Notes: a model not told the origin generated them from the letters alone. Counted from the stretch's first letter, positions 52,523-61,959 are shown. The stretch is 64,000 bases of DNA from WRHT01 sp031550525 (GCA_031550525.1 JAVBON010000002.1:124001-188000), one strand, 5' to 3'. Translations and numbers: made by a program.

Positions 52523-53422
52523 ATGAAAGATTTACACAAACAGGTGGGCGATATCTGGTCTGGCAGGTATGAAAACGGGCAATCGGCCGGGCGCATGCGC
52601 TGGAGCGGCTCCGAGACCGTAATAAGGCACATCTCCAACATTATTTGCGGTGCGCCGCTGGCATCAATTAACGATGCCAAAATCAGCCTTTTGCAAAAAA
52701 TTTCAAAACGTCTGCCCCACGCAAGGGGTATTTCAATAGGTTGCGGCACCGGCCTTAATGAAATAGCCCTGCTTGAGGCCGGTATCGTATCCCGCTTCGA
52801 CTGTTACGAGCTTTCGGAAAAAGCCGTGGAAAACGGCATGCTGGAGGCGCAAAAGCGCAATCTTGAGGGTCGTATTGTTTTTCACCGGCAGGACGTTTTC
52901 GCCTTGCCGCTCGCGCCCGGCAGTTTTGACCTGGTTTATTGGGACAACGCCATGCATCATATGTTCGATGCCGATGCCGCCATGCGCTGGAGTAAAGAAA
53001 TGCTGGCGCCAAACGGCTGCTTCTTTATGCACGACTTTGTCGGCCCCACGCGGTTTCAGTGGAGCGAGGAGCAAATGCGCCTGGTGAAGCAGGTGCTTGA
53101 GGGCCTGGATGACGCTTACTTTTTGATCCCAAACAGCGAATATATGTGGAAAAAAGAGCCCAGCCGGATGAGCGTGGAAGAAATGATGGAGGCGGACCCA
53201 AGCGAAGCCGCCGATTCCGACAACATCCTGCCAGCCTTTGCAAAACACTTTCCCGAAGGCGCGGTCATTCCGCTGGGCGGGCTGCTCTACGCGCTGGGCC
53301 TGGACGGCATTATTGTAAACATACCCGAAAAAAGTCTGTTACTGCAAAAACTGCTTAAACTGGACGAAATGTTCGCCCGGCAAGGGCATAATTATTACGC
53401 CGTAAGCTATTATTGCGCATAG
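52523..53422 (+). CDS. Class I SAM-dependent methyltransferase
   Basis: A 299-residue enzyme with SAM motif I GISIGCGTGLNEIALLEAG (about residues 68-86), acidic residue in FDCYELSEKAVENG, and motif near FALPLAPGSFDLVYWDNAMHHMFD. The substrate cannot be told. CCGGAG precedes the start. It stands alone behind tRNA-Thr and is convergent with the next gene. Confidence 0.85.
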   Translation: MKDLHKQVGDIWSGRYENGQSAGRMRWSGSETVIRHISNIICGAPLASINDAKISLLQKISKRLPHARGISIGCGTGLNEIALLEAGIVSRFDCYELSEKAVENGMLEAQKRNLEGRIVFHRQDVFALPLAPGSFDLVYWDNAMHHMFDADAAMRWSKEMLAPNGCFFMHDFVGPTRFQWSEEQMRLVKQVLEGLDDAYFLIPNSEYMWKKEPSRMSVEEMMEADPSEAADSDNILPAFAKHFPEGAVIPLGGLLYALGLDGIIVNIPEKSLLLQKLLKLDEMFARQGHNYYAVSYYCA

Positions 53423-53472
53423 CCTGTCAGTTTAATCCCTCCGGCAAGAGCGTGTGAAAAAGCCGCGCCATG

Positions 53473-54216
53473 CTATTCTTTAACCGCCCGGTCATGGTCG
53501 TAAGCAGTTTTTTCATTATATGGATTCCAAGATTCGTATCGCTTGAGGCCGCATTTTTTGCATTTGTAGCGCGCATCGCCGGTTCCGTCGTGCGAATCGT
53601 GCTTCACGCAATCCCAGTCGTGATTTCCTTCAATAATAATTGCCCCGCAATGTTCGCAAAAACAGCCTGAAATACAGTGCCCGTCTTCACTTTTTTCGCA
53701 ATGGCCGCCCGCGCCGTCTATTCTGATATTAACCGGAACCTTCCGCTCCATGCCGCATGTAGTGCAACGCTCGGTCCCCAGATGTTGCCCCATAAACATC
53801 CATGTGTGCTCATCATTCTTGCGCTTGTAGCCACATGCGGAACATTTGGCAAAGCAGTTTTCTTCCTTGAATTTTATCCATACATGCCCAAGGTATTCGC
53901 CGCAGCGTTGGCATTTGCAATTAGCCCATCTTTTATGCCCGAATCTTTTACAAAATTTTCCCGACCTGAAATATTTTTCAATGGCCAGCATGGGCAGCGT
54001 TAACGTGGCCATGCCCCCAGCCAATACAAGCAGAATAAAAGGGCCTATATTGGCATTAAGGCCTATGGAGACAAAACCGACCAAGGCCATACCCGCGCCA
54101 ATTGTCATAAAAGCAAAACCGGCGTTACGGACGGATATATGATGATAGACGCTGAAGATAGCGAACCAGGCGATGGCCGACAACCAGAGGGCAAAATACA
54201 ACAAAACAAATTCCAT
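53473..54216 (-). CDS. Membrane protein with five CxxCG zinc knuckles
   Basis: A 247-residue protein. Residues 1-80 hold two to three hydrophobic helices. The remainder is Cys/His-rich with five CxxCG knuckles (CQRCG, CSACG, CTTCG, CEHCG, CKKCG), each with nearby His/Trp (GHVW, EHTW, NHDW), suggesting a chain of small zinc ribbons on the cytoplasmic side. I do not recognise a family. Because the knuckles are repeated it may arise from duplication. Its role (metal binding, protein or nucleic acid contacts) is unknown. Confidence 0.7.
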   Translation of the reverse strand: MEFVLLYFALWLSAIAWFAIFSVYHHISVRNAGFAFMTIGAGMALVGFVSIGLNANIGPFILLVLAGGMATLTLPMLAIEKYFRSGKFCKRFGHKRWANCKCQRCGEYLGHVWIKFKEENCFAKCSACGYKRKNDEHTWMFMGQHLGTERCTTCGMERKVPVNIRIDGAGGHCEKSEDGHCISGCFCEHCGAIIIEGNHDWDCVKHDSHDGTGDARYKCKKCGLKRYESWNPYNEKTAYDHDRAVKE

Positions 54217-54315
54217 ATTTATTCCTTAAAGGTTGCTGAATTTTTACAGGCATTCAGTCTTGCAATAAAACCGCTTCAACTTGCAAGGGCGCTGAAAATA
54301 GCCTCCGTAATACGC

Positions 54316-54642
54316 TCAACTGCCCTGCTCCCCGCCCGTAATGCCGAATTCTATGGGCGCTTTTATATAAAAAATGCGCAGTTTTTCTTCGTCTATTCTG
54401 GCAAACAGTTGTTGCGCCTGTTCGGAGTTTACAGCCATGCTCACTTCCACCGGTTGTTCGCCCAGTTCAAAAAAGTGCGCCGAATAATACTTGCCGTCCC
54501 GCCCGTACCCACCCTGCGCTGAGGTAACTGTTGCGCCTTTTATCCCCATGGCCTTGGCCTCTTGCAGCAGCCATTCCGTTATGCTTAACACGCCATGAGC
54601 GCGGCCCTGCTGTGAAAAAAACGTCAGTTGCCAGCCTTGCAT
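54316..54642 (-). CDS. DUF190 (PII-like) protein
   Basis: A 108-residue protein of the DUF190 family, which folds like PII signalling proteins (LTFFSQQGRAHGVLSITEWLLQEAKAMGIKGATVTSAQGGYG...). The gene lies 9 bp after fluC, a common pairing, and may tune or bind the fluoride channel; the biochemical function is not established. Confidence 0.82.
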   Translation of the reverse strand: MQGWQLTFFSQQGRAHGVLSITEWLLQEAKAMGIKGATVTSAQGGYGRDGKYYSAHFFELGEQPVEVSMAVNSEQAQQLFARIDEEKLRIFYIKAPIEFGITGGEQGS

Positions 54643-54651
54643 GCCGCCCCC

Positions 54652-55041
54652 CTATCGGAAAAAAGATCTCACAAGGGCAAAGCTGCCCATGCCCAAAAAC
54701 AGCATTACAAGCGATCCGCAAACATGCAGGGCAATGGCGGCCGAGGCTGCCATAAGGCGCTGTTGCTGCAAAAGCGTGCCCACTTCCGCCGTGAATGTGG
54801 AAAATGTGGTCAGCCCGCCCAAAAAGCCGGTTATAATCAGCAGCCGTAATTCCGGCGCCATATCTGGCATGGCGTTGAATACGCTTACGGCAATGCCTAT
54901 AAGATAGCCCCCCAAAAGGTTGGCCGCCAGCGTGCCCAAGGGTACGGGCGGAAATACGGCGTTAAGCGTAAGCCCCAGCAGCCAGCGCAAAATAGCCCCG
55001 CAAGAGGCCCCGGCGCTGATGCAAACAATAGTTTTAACCAT
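54652..55041 (-). CDS. crcB: Fluoride ion channel FluC/CrcB
   Basis: A 129-residue four-helix membrane protein that exports fluoride. ASCGAILRWLLG, GTLAANLLGGYLIGI and the signature GFLGGLTTFSTFTAEV are intact. No fluoride riboswitch can be recognised upstream. It heads a two-gene unit with DUF190. Confidence 0.92.
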   Translation of the reverse strand: MVKTIVCISAGASCGAILRWLLGLTLNAVFPPVPLGTLAANLLGGYLIGIAVSVFNAMPDMAPELRLLIITGFLGGLTTFSTFTAEVGTLLQQQRLMAASAAIALHVCGSLVMLFLGMGSFALVRSFFR

Positions 55042-55448
55042 GTTGCCTCCATACTGCCGCTCAATATATGCCTAAATCGCAAAAAACAGAAGCGGAGCAG
55101 CCGTCTTTTGCATTCCGGCTATATGCCCGCGCACGAGGCGGCCTATAAAAGCATGCTGGAACAGGTCGGGCTGGCTGGCCTTAAAATTGCCGGAAACATA
55201 TACTCCTATAACATGATGAGTTACTTTATCACGTGTAACCCTAGGGAATATGTGGCAAAGTATTGCATACACGTGGAAAAATAGCATATTTGCGAAATAT
55301 GCGCGCCTTTGCGCCCGCCTTTCGCAAGCCGCCGCTTAATCCATATTGGCGGGCGTAAAATTTGTTTTGCTAAAAAAGCATGTATGTCCGAAAATGGCGA
55401 GTAGCTTTTTCCTTAAAAGGCTACTTCCGTTTCAAAGGGATGCAAGTT
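55042..55448. other. Spacer with a coding remnant
   Basis: Between fluC and the Ada-AlkA gene. Besides the remnant at 55123-55284 I see no promoter or hairpin I can support. Confidence 0.4.
55123..55284 (+). pseudogene. Remnant of a GyrI-like ligand-binding domain (53 residues)
   Basis: MPAHEAAYKSMLEQVGLAG... to ...NPREYVAKYCIHVEK then stop. The pattern (Y near the start, L..agl.iaG..Y, then P.EY..ky.i.V.K) is that of the C-terminal end of GyrI-like effector domains found in AraC- or MerR-type regulators. The rest of the domain is not found upstream in any frame, so this looks like a decayed gene end. A real short peptide is possible but less likely. Confidence 0.4.
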
Positions 55449-56912
55449 ATGCAAATTATGAATAACCACGCCTGCTATGCCGCGTTTAAAGCAAAAGACG
55501 CCCGCTTTGACGGACGTTTTTTCGTCGGGGTAGCATCCACTGGCATTTACTGCCGCCCCATCTGCACAGCCAAACTGCCCAGGGAAGAAAATTGCACATT
55601 TTACAATTCCGCGGCGGCGGCGGAGCAAGCCGGGTACAGGCCCTGCCTTATGTGCAGGCCAGAGCTTGCGCCGGGCGCCGCCCCCGTTGACGCAACCTCC
55701 GCCCTGGCCCGCAAAGCGGCAAGGCTGCTTGAAGAAAATTGCGGCAGCGGGCAAAACATGGAGGAATACGCGCAACGGCTGGGCTGCTCGGCACGGCATT
55801 TTCGCAGGGCTTTTACAGCCGCCTTCAAGGTCTCGCCAGTGCAGTATCTTCAAACTTGCAGATTGTTGCTCGCCAAAAATTTACTTACGGATACGGCGCT
55901 CTCGGTAACAGACGTGGCCATGGCGGCCGGCTTCGGCAGCCTGCGGCGATTCAACCATCTGTTTAAAACGCAATACCGCCTCTCGCCCGGCGCTTTGCGC
56001 AAACAGGCCCCCGGCGCAAAAAGTAACGGCGGCGAGGTCACGCTTGCCCTGGGCTACCGCCCGCCGTACCAATGGCGGCAAATACTCAACTTTTTGGCGG
56101 CGCGGGCCATACCCGGCGTGGAAACGGTTTGTGACGACAGCTACATGCGTACGGTACATTATGCCTATGGAGAGCAAAAGCATGTTTACGGGTGGCTCCG
56201 TGTAGGTCACCTGCCACAAAAAAACGCGCTGGCCGTAACCGTAAGCTCGGCGCTGTTGCCGGCCCTCCCGCACCTGCTTGCCCGCGTGCGTAATATGTTT
56301 GATCTTTATTGCCGCCCCGATGCGGTTTACGAAACCTTGTTGGTAATGAACAGCATAAAACCAGGCCTTTGCGTGCCGGGCACAAGGCTCCCCGGCTGTT
56401 TCGAGCCTTTTGAAACAAGCGTTCGCGCCGTGCTGGGCCAGCAAATAACGGTAAAAGCGGCAAGCACTCTGGCCGGAAGACTTGCGCAAGCCTATGGAAA
56501 GCCGGTTGAAACCGGCCTGCCGGGCCTGACCCACGCCTTCCCTTCCACCCACGATATTGCGGCCTTGGGTGGCGATATTACGGCGCGTCTCGGCCCTCTT
56601 GGCATCACACAATTGCGGGCAAACACCATTTTGGAGCTGGCCCGTAAAATTGCCGGCGGCGAGATTGAGTTTACACTTTGCGTCCAACCGGAAACGGAAA
56701 TAAAAAAACTGCTGTCCATTACCGGCATTGGAAGCTGGACTGCCCAATACATTGCAATGCGGGCCATGGGGTGGCCCGATGCCTTTCCGCATACGGATCA
56801 TGGCATAAAAAAAGCCCTTGCGCCGTTATCTGAAACCGAAATTCTGAAAACAGCCGAAACCTGGCGGCCATGGCGCGGCTATGCGACGATAAATTTGTGG
56901 AATTCTTTATAG
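55449..56912 (+). CDS. Ada-AlkA fusion: methyl-sensing regulator and DNA-3-methyladenine glycosylase
   Basis: A 487-residue protein. The N terminus is the Ada zinc domain (Cys in IYCRPIC and RPCLMC) that senses methylphosphotriesters. An AraC-type helix-turn-helix follows (MEEYAQRLGCSARHFRRAF, VTDVAMAAGFGSLRRFNHLFK). The C-terminal half is AlkA: AlkA_N (EVTLALGYRPPYQW), HhH segment KLLSITGIGSWTAQYIAMRAMG and the catalytic Asp in FPHTDHGIKKAL. It lacks the O6-methylguanine domain of Ada, which is supplied by the next gene. The start at 55449 has AAAGGGA upstream; 55458 is an alternative. Confidence 0.92.
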   Translation: MQIMNNHACYAAFKAKDARFDGRFFVGVASTGIYCRPICTAKLPREENCTFYNSAAAAEQAGYRPCLMCRPELAPGAAPVDATSALARKAARLLEENCGSGQNMEEYAQRLGCSARHFRRAFTAAFKVSPVQYLQTCRLLLAKNLLTDTALSVTDVAMAAGFGSLRRFNHLFKTQYRLSPGALRKQAPGAKSNGGEVTLALGYRPPYQWRQILNFLAARAIPGVETVCDDSYMRTVHYAYGEQKHVYGWLRVGHLPQKNALAVTVSSALLPALPHLLARVRNMFDLYCRPDAVYETLLVMNSIKPGLCVPGTRLPGCFEPFETSVRAVLGQQITVKAASTLAGRLAQAYGKPVETGLPGLTHAFPSTHDIAALGGDITARLGPLGITQLRANTILELARKIAGGEIEFTLCVQPETEIKKLLSITGIGSWTAQYIAMRAMGWPDAFPHTDHGIKKALAPLSETEILKTAETWRPWRGYATINLWNSL

Positions 56913-57069
56913 CGCGTTTTACCTTTCAAATTTTATCCCATGGCAAAACGCTCGGGCCTTACCAGGCATAGCCCGGAAAGGCTCATGCAATTGGCGCGGG
57001 TAAGCCTGGCTTGCCATTAAGTTGCGACCGCAAGGTGAAATAGATCTGAAAAGGCACAAGGAGACTGCC

Positions 57070-57609
57070 ATGCATTACTCAACCACTTACAGCTCGCCTT
57101 TGGGCCCGCTCACGCTGGCCAGCGACGGAAAAAACCTTGTGGGCCTATGGCTGGACGGACAAAAATATTTTGCCGCGACTATAAAGGGGCCTGTTGAGGA
57201 AAAGCCGGATTTGCCGGTGTTTGCCGATGCAAAAAAATGGCTGGACGCGTATTTTGCCGGTAAAAAGCCTGCTATTTCAGAATTGCCTTTGGCCCCCAAG
57301 GGCGGAGAGTTCCGAAATGCCGTTTGGGACATTTTATGTGAAATCCCCTACGGCCAATGCGCTACATATGGGGAAATCGCAAAAAAAATGGCCTTGCTTA
57401 CGGGTAAAAAAAACATGTCCAGTCAGGCGGTAGGCGGCGCGGTGGGGCATAACCCCATTTCCATAATCATTCCGTGCCACAGGGTTGTCGGCGCTGGCGG
57501 CAGCCTGACGGGGTATGCCGGCGGCATAGGTAAAAAGCTGAAACTTCTGGAGCACGAAGGCGTGAACACGTCAGGTTTTTTCATCCCCGGCAAGGGTACG
57601 GCCCTATAA
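57070..57609 (+). CDS. ogt: O6-methylguanine-DNA methyltransferase
   Basis: A 179-residue repair protein. IIPCHRVVGAGGSLTGYAGG contains the methyl-acceptor Cys, and EIPYGQCATYGEIAKKMA and MSSQAVGGAVGHNP are family segments. AAGGAG precedes the ATG. It lies 157 bp after the Ada-AlkA fusion gene, whose product probably induces it. Confidence 0.94.
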   Translation: MHYSTTYSSPLGPLTLASDGKNLVGLWLDGQKYFAATIKGPVEEKPDLPVFADAKKWLDAYFAGKKPAISELPLAPKGGEFRNAVWDILCEIPYGQCATYGEIAKKMALLTGKKNMSSQAVGGAVGHNPISIIIPCHRVVGAGGSLTGYAGGIGKKLKLLEHEGVNTSGFFIPGKGTAL

Positions 57610-57660
57610 ATGGAGCCGCCATGTCTGGCATAGGCATGAAAACGGAAAGCAAACCTGGAG

Positions 57661-58428
57661 ATGGAGTTGAAAACAGTTATGCCGCGCACAAGCCATTTTG
57701 AGTACGGGGAACATGAAATTGCGCGCCTGAAGGCAAAAGACCCCGCGCTGGGCGAGGTAATGGACAAGATAGGCATGGTGAAACGGGAGGTTATTCCCGA
57801 CATGTTCATGGCTCTTGTTAACGCTATTATCGGCCAGCAAATTTCCACAAAGGCGCACATTACCGTGTGGGAACGCGCGCAAAAAATGTTTTCGCCGTTT
57901 ACGCCGCAAAACATTGCTTCCCTACCCGTCGAGAAGCTGCAAACTTGCGGCATATCCATGCGAAAAGCCGCGTATATCAAAGAAATAGCCGCCAACGTGG
58001 TTGACGGAAGCCTCGACCTAGCCCAACTGCATTCAATGAATGACGAAGCGGTGTGCAAGCGCCTGAGCGAAATAAAGGGCATAGGAGTATGGACTGCGGA
58101 AATGCTGATGACCTTTTCCATGCAGCGCATGAATATTATGAGCTGGGGCGATCTGGCCATTCAACGCGGGCTCAGAATGCTTTACCGGCACCGCAAAATT
58201 ACCCCGGCGCTCTTCGCCAAATACAAAAAAAGATATTCTCCGTATGCAACGGTTGCCAGCCTTTACCTTTGGGCGCTGGCTGGCGGCGTGTGCGACGGAT
58301 ACGTTGACCCGGCTCCGAAAACCGATGCGCAAAAGAAGAGTGCGGCTAAAAAGCGAAAAAGTGAACCCGCCAGCTCAAAGGAGGGAGCCAGTACCGTGCA
58401 GCCAAAAACGAAGAAAGACTCGGTATAA
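57661..58428 (+). CDS. Second DNA-3-methyladenine glycosylase (HhH-GPD)
   Basis: A 255-residue glycosylase. LVNAIIGQQISTKAH, the HhH segment LSEIKGIGVWTAEMLMTFSMQ and the catalytic Asp in WGDLAIQRGLRML are visible. The C-terminal 40 residues form a Lys/Ser-rich tail. It is the third gene of an alkylation repair group. Starts at 57661 or 57679 are both possible; a ribosome binding site is not clear. Confidence 0.9.
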   Translation: MELKTVMPRTSHFEYGEHEIARLKAKDPALGEVMDKIGMVKREVIPDMFMALVNAIIGQQISTKAHITVWERAQKMFSPFTPQNIASLPVEKLQTCGISMRKAAYIKEIAANVVDGSLDLAQLHSMNDEAVCKRLSEIKGIGVWTAEMLMTFSMQRMNIMSWGDLAIQRGLRMLYRHRKITPALFAKYKKRYSPYATVASLYLWALAGGVCDGYVDPAPKTDAQKKSAAKKRKSEPASSKEGASTVQPKTKKDSV

Positions 58429-58627
58429 AACACTATATACCCATGGCCGCCAGCGGTAAATTGCGCCGTATGTCTGAGCCGGCAAGTATTTAAGTGGAAC
58501 TGCGATGGTACTGGTATTGTTTAAAGCTACAGCCGCTTCACAAATCCGGGCATATACTGAAACAGACTGTACATAAGCCCCTGAAGATTCCAATAATTTT
58601 TTCGGCGTATTTGCGGAGTGGCAAAGC

Positions 58628-59665
58628 CTATTTTACCGGCTCACGCACAAATTCCGTTACTTTTTCCATGACTGACGCAACGTTTTTTACGCCTTTGGCC
58701 TCTTGCTCCCTAACCCAAGCCGCCTGAACAGACTGATATTTAGTGTTTTTCTGCCATTGCGCAAGCTCGGCGTGGGTAAGAACGCGCACTTTCGCGCCTG
58801 CCTTTTGCAAATCTGCCACCTGTTCAGCAAAGCTCTCGTCCATAACCCGGCCCAGACTGTTGTAGGAAATCTCCGCCGCGCGTTGTATGGCGGCTTTATC
58901 TTCCGGCGCAAGCCTGTTCCAGACGTCTTTATTCATAGCCACAAAATAAACATGCCCAAGCCACAGATCTTTGGATAACAGCACGTTGGGGGCGGCGGTA
59001 TGCACATTAAGCATATAGCCGCTATCCACGTTAACCATAAGTCCGTCCAGCTCCCCTGCTTGCAGCGCCTTGAAAACGCCTTCGCCCCAAGGCATGGAAA
59101 CCGTTACGGCCCCTGTATTGCGCAAAAAATCGCGGTGCCAGAAGCTGGCGGTGCGCCATCTGCCGCCCTTTGTCTCCTCCAGGGCATTAAACGGCTTGGT
59201 GCTGAAAAAGGCCACAGGGTAGCCGGTGGCGGAAAACAGGTTGATCAGGTTGGCCTTTTCCATCTCCTGCGGAAAATCCGGCACAGCCTCATACACGCGG
59301 CGGAAAAACCGCACTTGCGCATCGCCGGAAGGCCCCAGCGGAAAGCCTTTGAATATCTGGTGCAAAGGGAGTTGCTCCGGCGCATATTCCGGCACCACAA
59401 CGGCCATATCCATACCATCGGCTTTGGCGAGCTTGCCCGTGGCCTCATAACTGCCCGCAAGCTTGCCGTCCCAGTATGCCTCTATTTTCAGGCGACCTCC
59501 GGACTCCTTTTCCATGGCTGGAAAAAGAACGTCGTTAATAAACCTGGTGCGCATGCCGCCCAAGGGCTCGTGGTCGGAATAAACCAGCACGGTGGCCGCC
59601 AATGCCGGGGCGGGCAGCAGCAATAACGCAAAAGCGGCTGCCAGCAATTGTTTGGATATATGCAT
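58628..59665 (-). CDS. TRAP-type solute-binding protein DctP family
   Basis: A 345-residue periplasmic binding protein with a signal peptide (LLLPAPALAA, cleavage near residue 25). The DctP fold is seen in VLVYSDHEPLGG, VPEYAPEQLPLHQIFKGFPLG and the conserved Arg region GGRWRTASFWHRDFLRNTGAV. No DctQ or DctM permease gene lies beside it, so it is an orphan component here. GGAG upstream supports the ATG at 59665. Confidence 0.88.
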   Translation of the reverse strand: MHISKQLLAAAFALLLLPAPALAATVLVYSDHEPLGGMRTRFINDVLFPAMEKESGGRLKIEAYWDGKLAGSYEATGKLAKADGMDMAVVVPEYAPEQLPLHQIFKGFPLGPSGDAQVRFFRRVYEAVPDFPQEMEKANLINLFSATGYPVAFFSTKPFNALEETKGGRWRTASFWHRDFLRNTGAVTVSMPWGEGVFKALQAGELDGLMVNVDSGYMLNVHTAAPNVLLSKDLWLGHVYFVAMNKDVWNRLAPEDKAAIQRAAEISYNSLGRVMDESFAEQVADLQKAGAKVRVLTHAELAQWQKNTKYQSVQAAWVREQEAKGVKNVASVMEKVTEFVREPVK

Positions 59666-59922
59666 GCTCATGCTCCGGACAAAATGTGAATTACAAATCA
59701 AACAGCTATATTATTCCAGTTGACGGCCGTGCGTTTTTAAATCAGGCGCACCAGGCCGCTCTTGTTTTCAACAGCGGATGCCAGCATGCAGGCTGGATGA
59801 ATCCGCGATATTCCATTTTAAATTCCTCTTCAGTATTTAAACCAACCAGTCAGGCGCAAAAAACTCATAACCGTCCTGACCCGCTGTCCAGGGGGCAAAA
59901 TCCGTCTTTTCAGAAACAGCCC

Positions 59923-60465
59923 TTAGCGCTTGCCCTTGGTGAAAGTCAGTTCAAACAACTCCCAGTTATGGTACAGCTTGCCGTGCGTGGGCGTAAAACG
60001 CAGTACCACCAGTTGGGGGTCGTCCGGGCCGTCGTAGCCCATCTGCTCAAAGCCGTCTTCCCATACGGAATTGCGCGTGGCTTTATCCGTAACCACTTCG
60101 CCCTTGCCCATCAGCAGCAGGGCGTCTCCGCCGCTATGGTAATACATGGACATATTGGGATTTTTAGCCAGATGTTTAAGCTTGTCAGTGGTTACACGCG
60201 TAATGGCGTAGGCTGTAAAGTCGCCGTTGCCTGCCAGTTTTGACGCATCGTGCTCATCATTGCGCAGGTTGGACATAACCCGGATTTGCGGAAAGCCGTT
60301 TTCATCTATGGTTCCTACCATCACCAGGCCGTCTCCGCTCTGCAGTTCGGCGGCAAGGGCGTACATTTCCGCCGGAACGGCCTTTGCCGCCGCCATGCCT
60401 ACCCCACCCAACGCCAGCCATAGACCCAAACCAACCAGAACAGCCGTCAATTTGCATTTGAACAT
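59923..60465 (-). CDS. Exported PNPOx-like flavin-binding protein
   Basis: A 180-residue protein with a signal peptide (cleavage near AAA at about residue 26) followed by a split-barrel pyridoxamine-5'-phosphate-oxidase-like domain (LVMVGTIDENGFPQIRVMSNL, LKHLAKNPNMSMYYHSGGDALLLMGKGEVV). Proteins of this fold bind FMN, F420, haem or biliverdin; the ligand cannot be told. Export to the periplasm is unusual for the group. Confidence 0.8.
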   Translation of the reverse strand: MFKCKLTAVLVGLGLWLALGGVGMAAAKAVPAEMYALAAELQSGDGLVMVGTIDENGFPQIRVMSNLRNDEHDASKLAGNGDFTAYAITRVTTDKLKHLAKNPNMSMYYHSGGDALLLMGKGEVVTDKATRNSVWEDGFEQMGYDGPDDPQLVVLRFTPTHGKLYHNWELFELTFTKGKR

Positions 60466-60768
60466 GTTTTTCTCCGTATGAATTTGATATTAGGCTTGCG
60501 CCGTGAGATCTCGTGTTTACCAAAACCTGTATCAGCATAAAGTATGAAATAACTTTATAGTCAATATAAAAAGAGAAGAAATTGCGCGCATGGCGCATTA
60601 TCCTTACCGTGCACGCCAAGCGGCATAAAAAATGGACTTTCACATTTTGAACAGTTTTTTTGTTTCAAAGCTTTTCATATAGGTTTATACTGACAAAATC
60701 TGAAGGGTCCAGCTATATTGCTTGTGGGCCCTCTTTTGGCGCGAGCCGCTTTTTACAAGGATTCACCA
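60466..60768. other. 303-bp divergent spacer
   Basis: Contains a small hairpin with T-rich end (AGGGTCC at 60706 with GGGCCCT, then CTTTT) about 40 bp before the lipase-like gene; it may be a leader structure. No other supported feature. Confidence 0.4.
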
Positions 60769-61959
60769 ATGAGCGATATTTTCGACTATATGGCATGGCG
60801 CGGCGACATAAACATGACGCAAGACGGCTTTAATGAGGTGGACAACCTTATTCTCTCGCGCTTTTCATATGTGCCGCTTGACGGCATAGTGTCTGGCGAC
60901 TTCCACCAGAATGTAAGCATTGCCGAGGCCACACGGCGCTTTACCGAAACGCCGGAGCTGGAAAAACTGCTGGTTATGCAAGAAGACAAGCGCCTGTTTG
61001 AAGAAATCGGCAAATGCAAGCGCTTCGCCGACATGCAGCTTTGCTGCTATATGAACATAATAGACGAAGATAAAGACAAGCAATTTTCCGCCGTATCCAT
61101 TAACCTTGGCAACGGCAGTTTTTTCATATCCTACCGTGGCACGGACAACACCCTGGTGGGCTGGAAAGAAGACTTCAATATGAGCTTTCTGCGCCAGGTT
61201 CCCGCGCAAAAAGACGCCGTGCTCTACCTGCAAAAAGCCGCCGCGCACCTTGAAGGACCCCTGCTGCTAGGCGGGCACTCCAAGGGCGGCAACCTGGCTA
61301 TTTACGCCGCCGCTTTCTGCCCGCAACAACTGCAAAACAGAATAACGGCTGTGTATAACAACGACGGCCCCTGGCTGCATGCCGATATGGTTGAAGCACC
61401 CGGCTACATTGCCGTGCGCGACAAAATACAGGCCTTTATACCGCAAACCTCCATTGTGGGCATGCTGCTGGAAAACGAAGGGCGCTACACCGTAATACGC
61501 AGCACCCAGAGCGGAATTTTTCAACACGACCTCTACTCGTGGGAGGTATTGGGGCCACGTTTTATTTACCTTGCCTCCATCACCAACGGCAGCAAATTTG
61601 TGGACCATACCATAAAAAGCTGGCTTACCGTCTGCGGCGAAGAACAACGGGCCAAATTTGTGGACGCGCTTTTTCAGATCATGAGCGCCACCGGCTCCAG
61701 AACCTTTCAGGAAATGAGCGAGAACTGGTACAACAGCGCCATTACCATGCTCAAAACCTTTATCAATATGGATGAAGACATGCGCAAAGCCATAGGTGGC
61801 ACCCTGCTGCTGCTTATGAAGGCGGCGGGCAAGCACCTTTCCTTCATCATGCCCGGCATTCCATTCATTTCCAGCGGAAAGGCGCAGGATGCCATTCAGG
61901 AGCAGGACGCGGCAACTGAGCCGGACTCCGCAAAAGAGAAAACAAACCTGCCCAAGTAG
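60769..61959 (+). CDS. Mbeg1-like (DUF2974) alpha/beta hydrolase
   Basis: A 396-residue protein with the lipase-type nucleophile motif GGHSKGGN (Ser at about residue 171) preceded by FISYRGTDNTLVGWKEDFNM, the oxyanion-side segment of this group. It belongs to the Mbeg1-like/DUF2974 family of unknown substrate. The start at 60769 has AAGGA at good spacing. The C-terminal 40 residues are acidic and low complexity. The YqaA gene follows 33 bp later. Confidence 0.85.
   Translation: MSDIFDYMAWRGDINMTQDGFNEVDNLILSRFSYVPLDGIVSGDFHQNVSIAEATRRFTETPELEKLLVMQEDKRLFEEIGKCKRFADMQLCCYMNIIDEDKDKQFSAVSINLGNGSFFISYRGTDNTLVGWKEDFNMSFLRQVPAQKDAVLYLQKAAAHLEGPLLLGGHSKGGNLAIYAAAFCPQQLQNRITAVYNNDGPWLHADMVEAPGYIAVRDKIQAFIPQTSIVGMLLENEGRYTVIRSTQSGIFQHDLYSWEVLGPRFIYLASITNGSKFVDHTIKSWLTVCGEEQRAKFVDALFQIMSATGSRTFQEMSENWYNSAITMLKTFINMDEDMRKAIGGTLLLLMKAAGKHLSFIMPGIPFISSGKAQDAIQEQDAATEPDSAKEKTNLPK

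Noticed and set aside
55042..55290. Fluoride riboswitch upstream of crcB
   Set aside because: The conserved pseudoknot segments of the fluoride aptamer could not be found on the minus strand.
55881..56801. 306-codon minus-strand ORF opposite the Ada-AlkA gene
   Set aside because: Shadow frame; no domain pattern.
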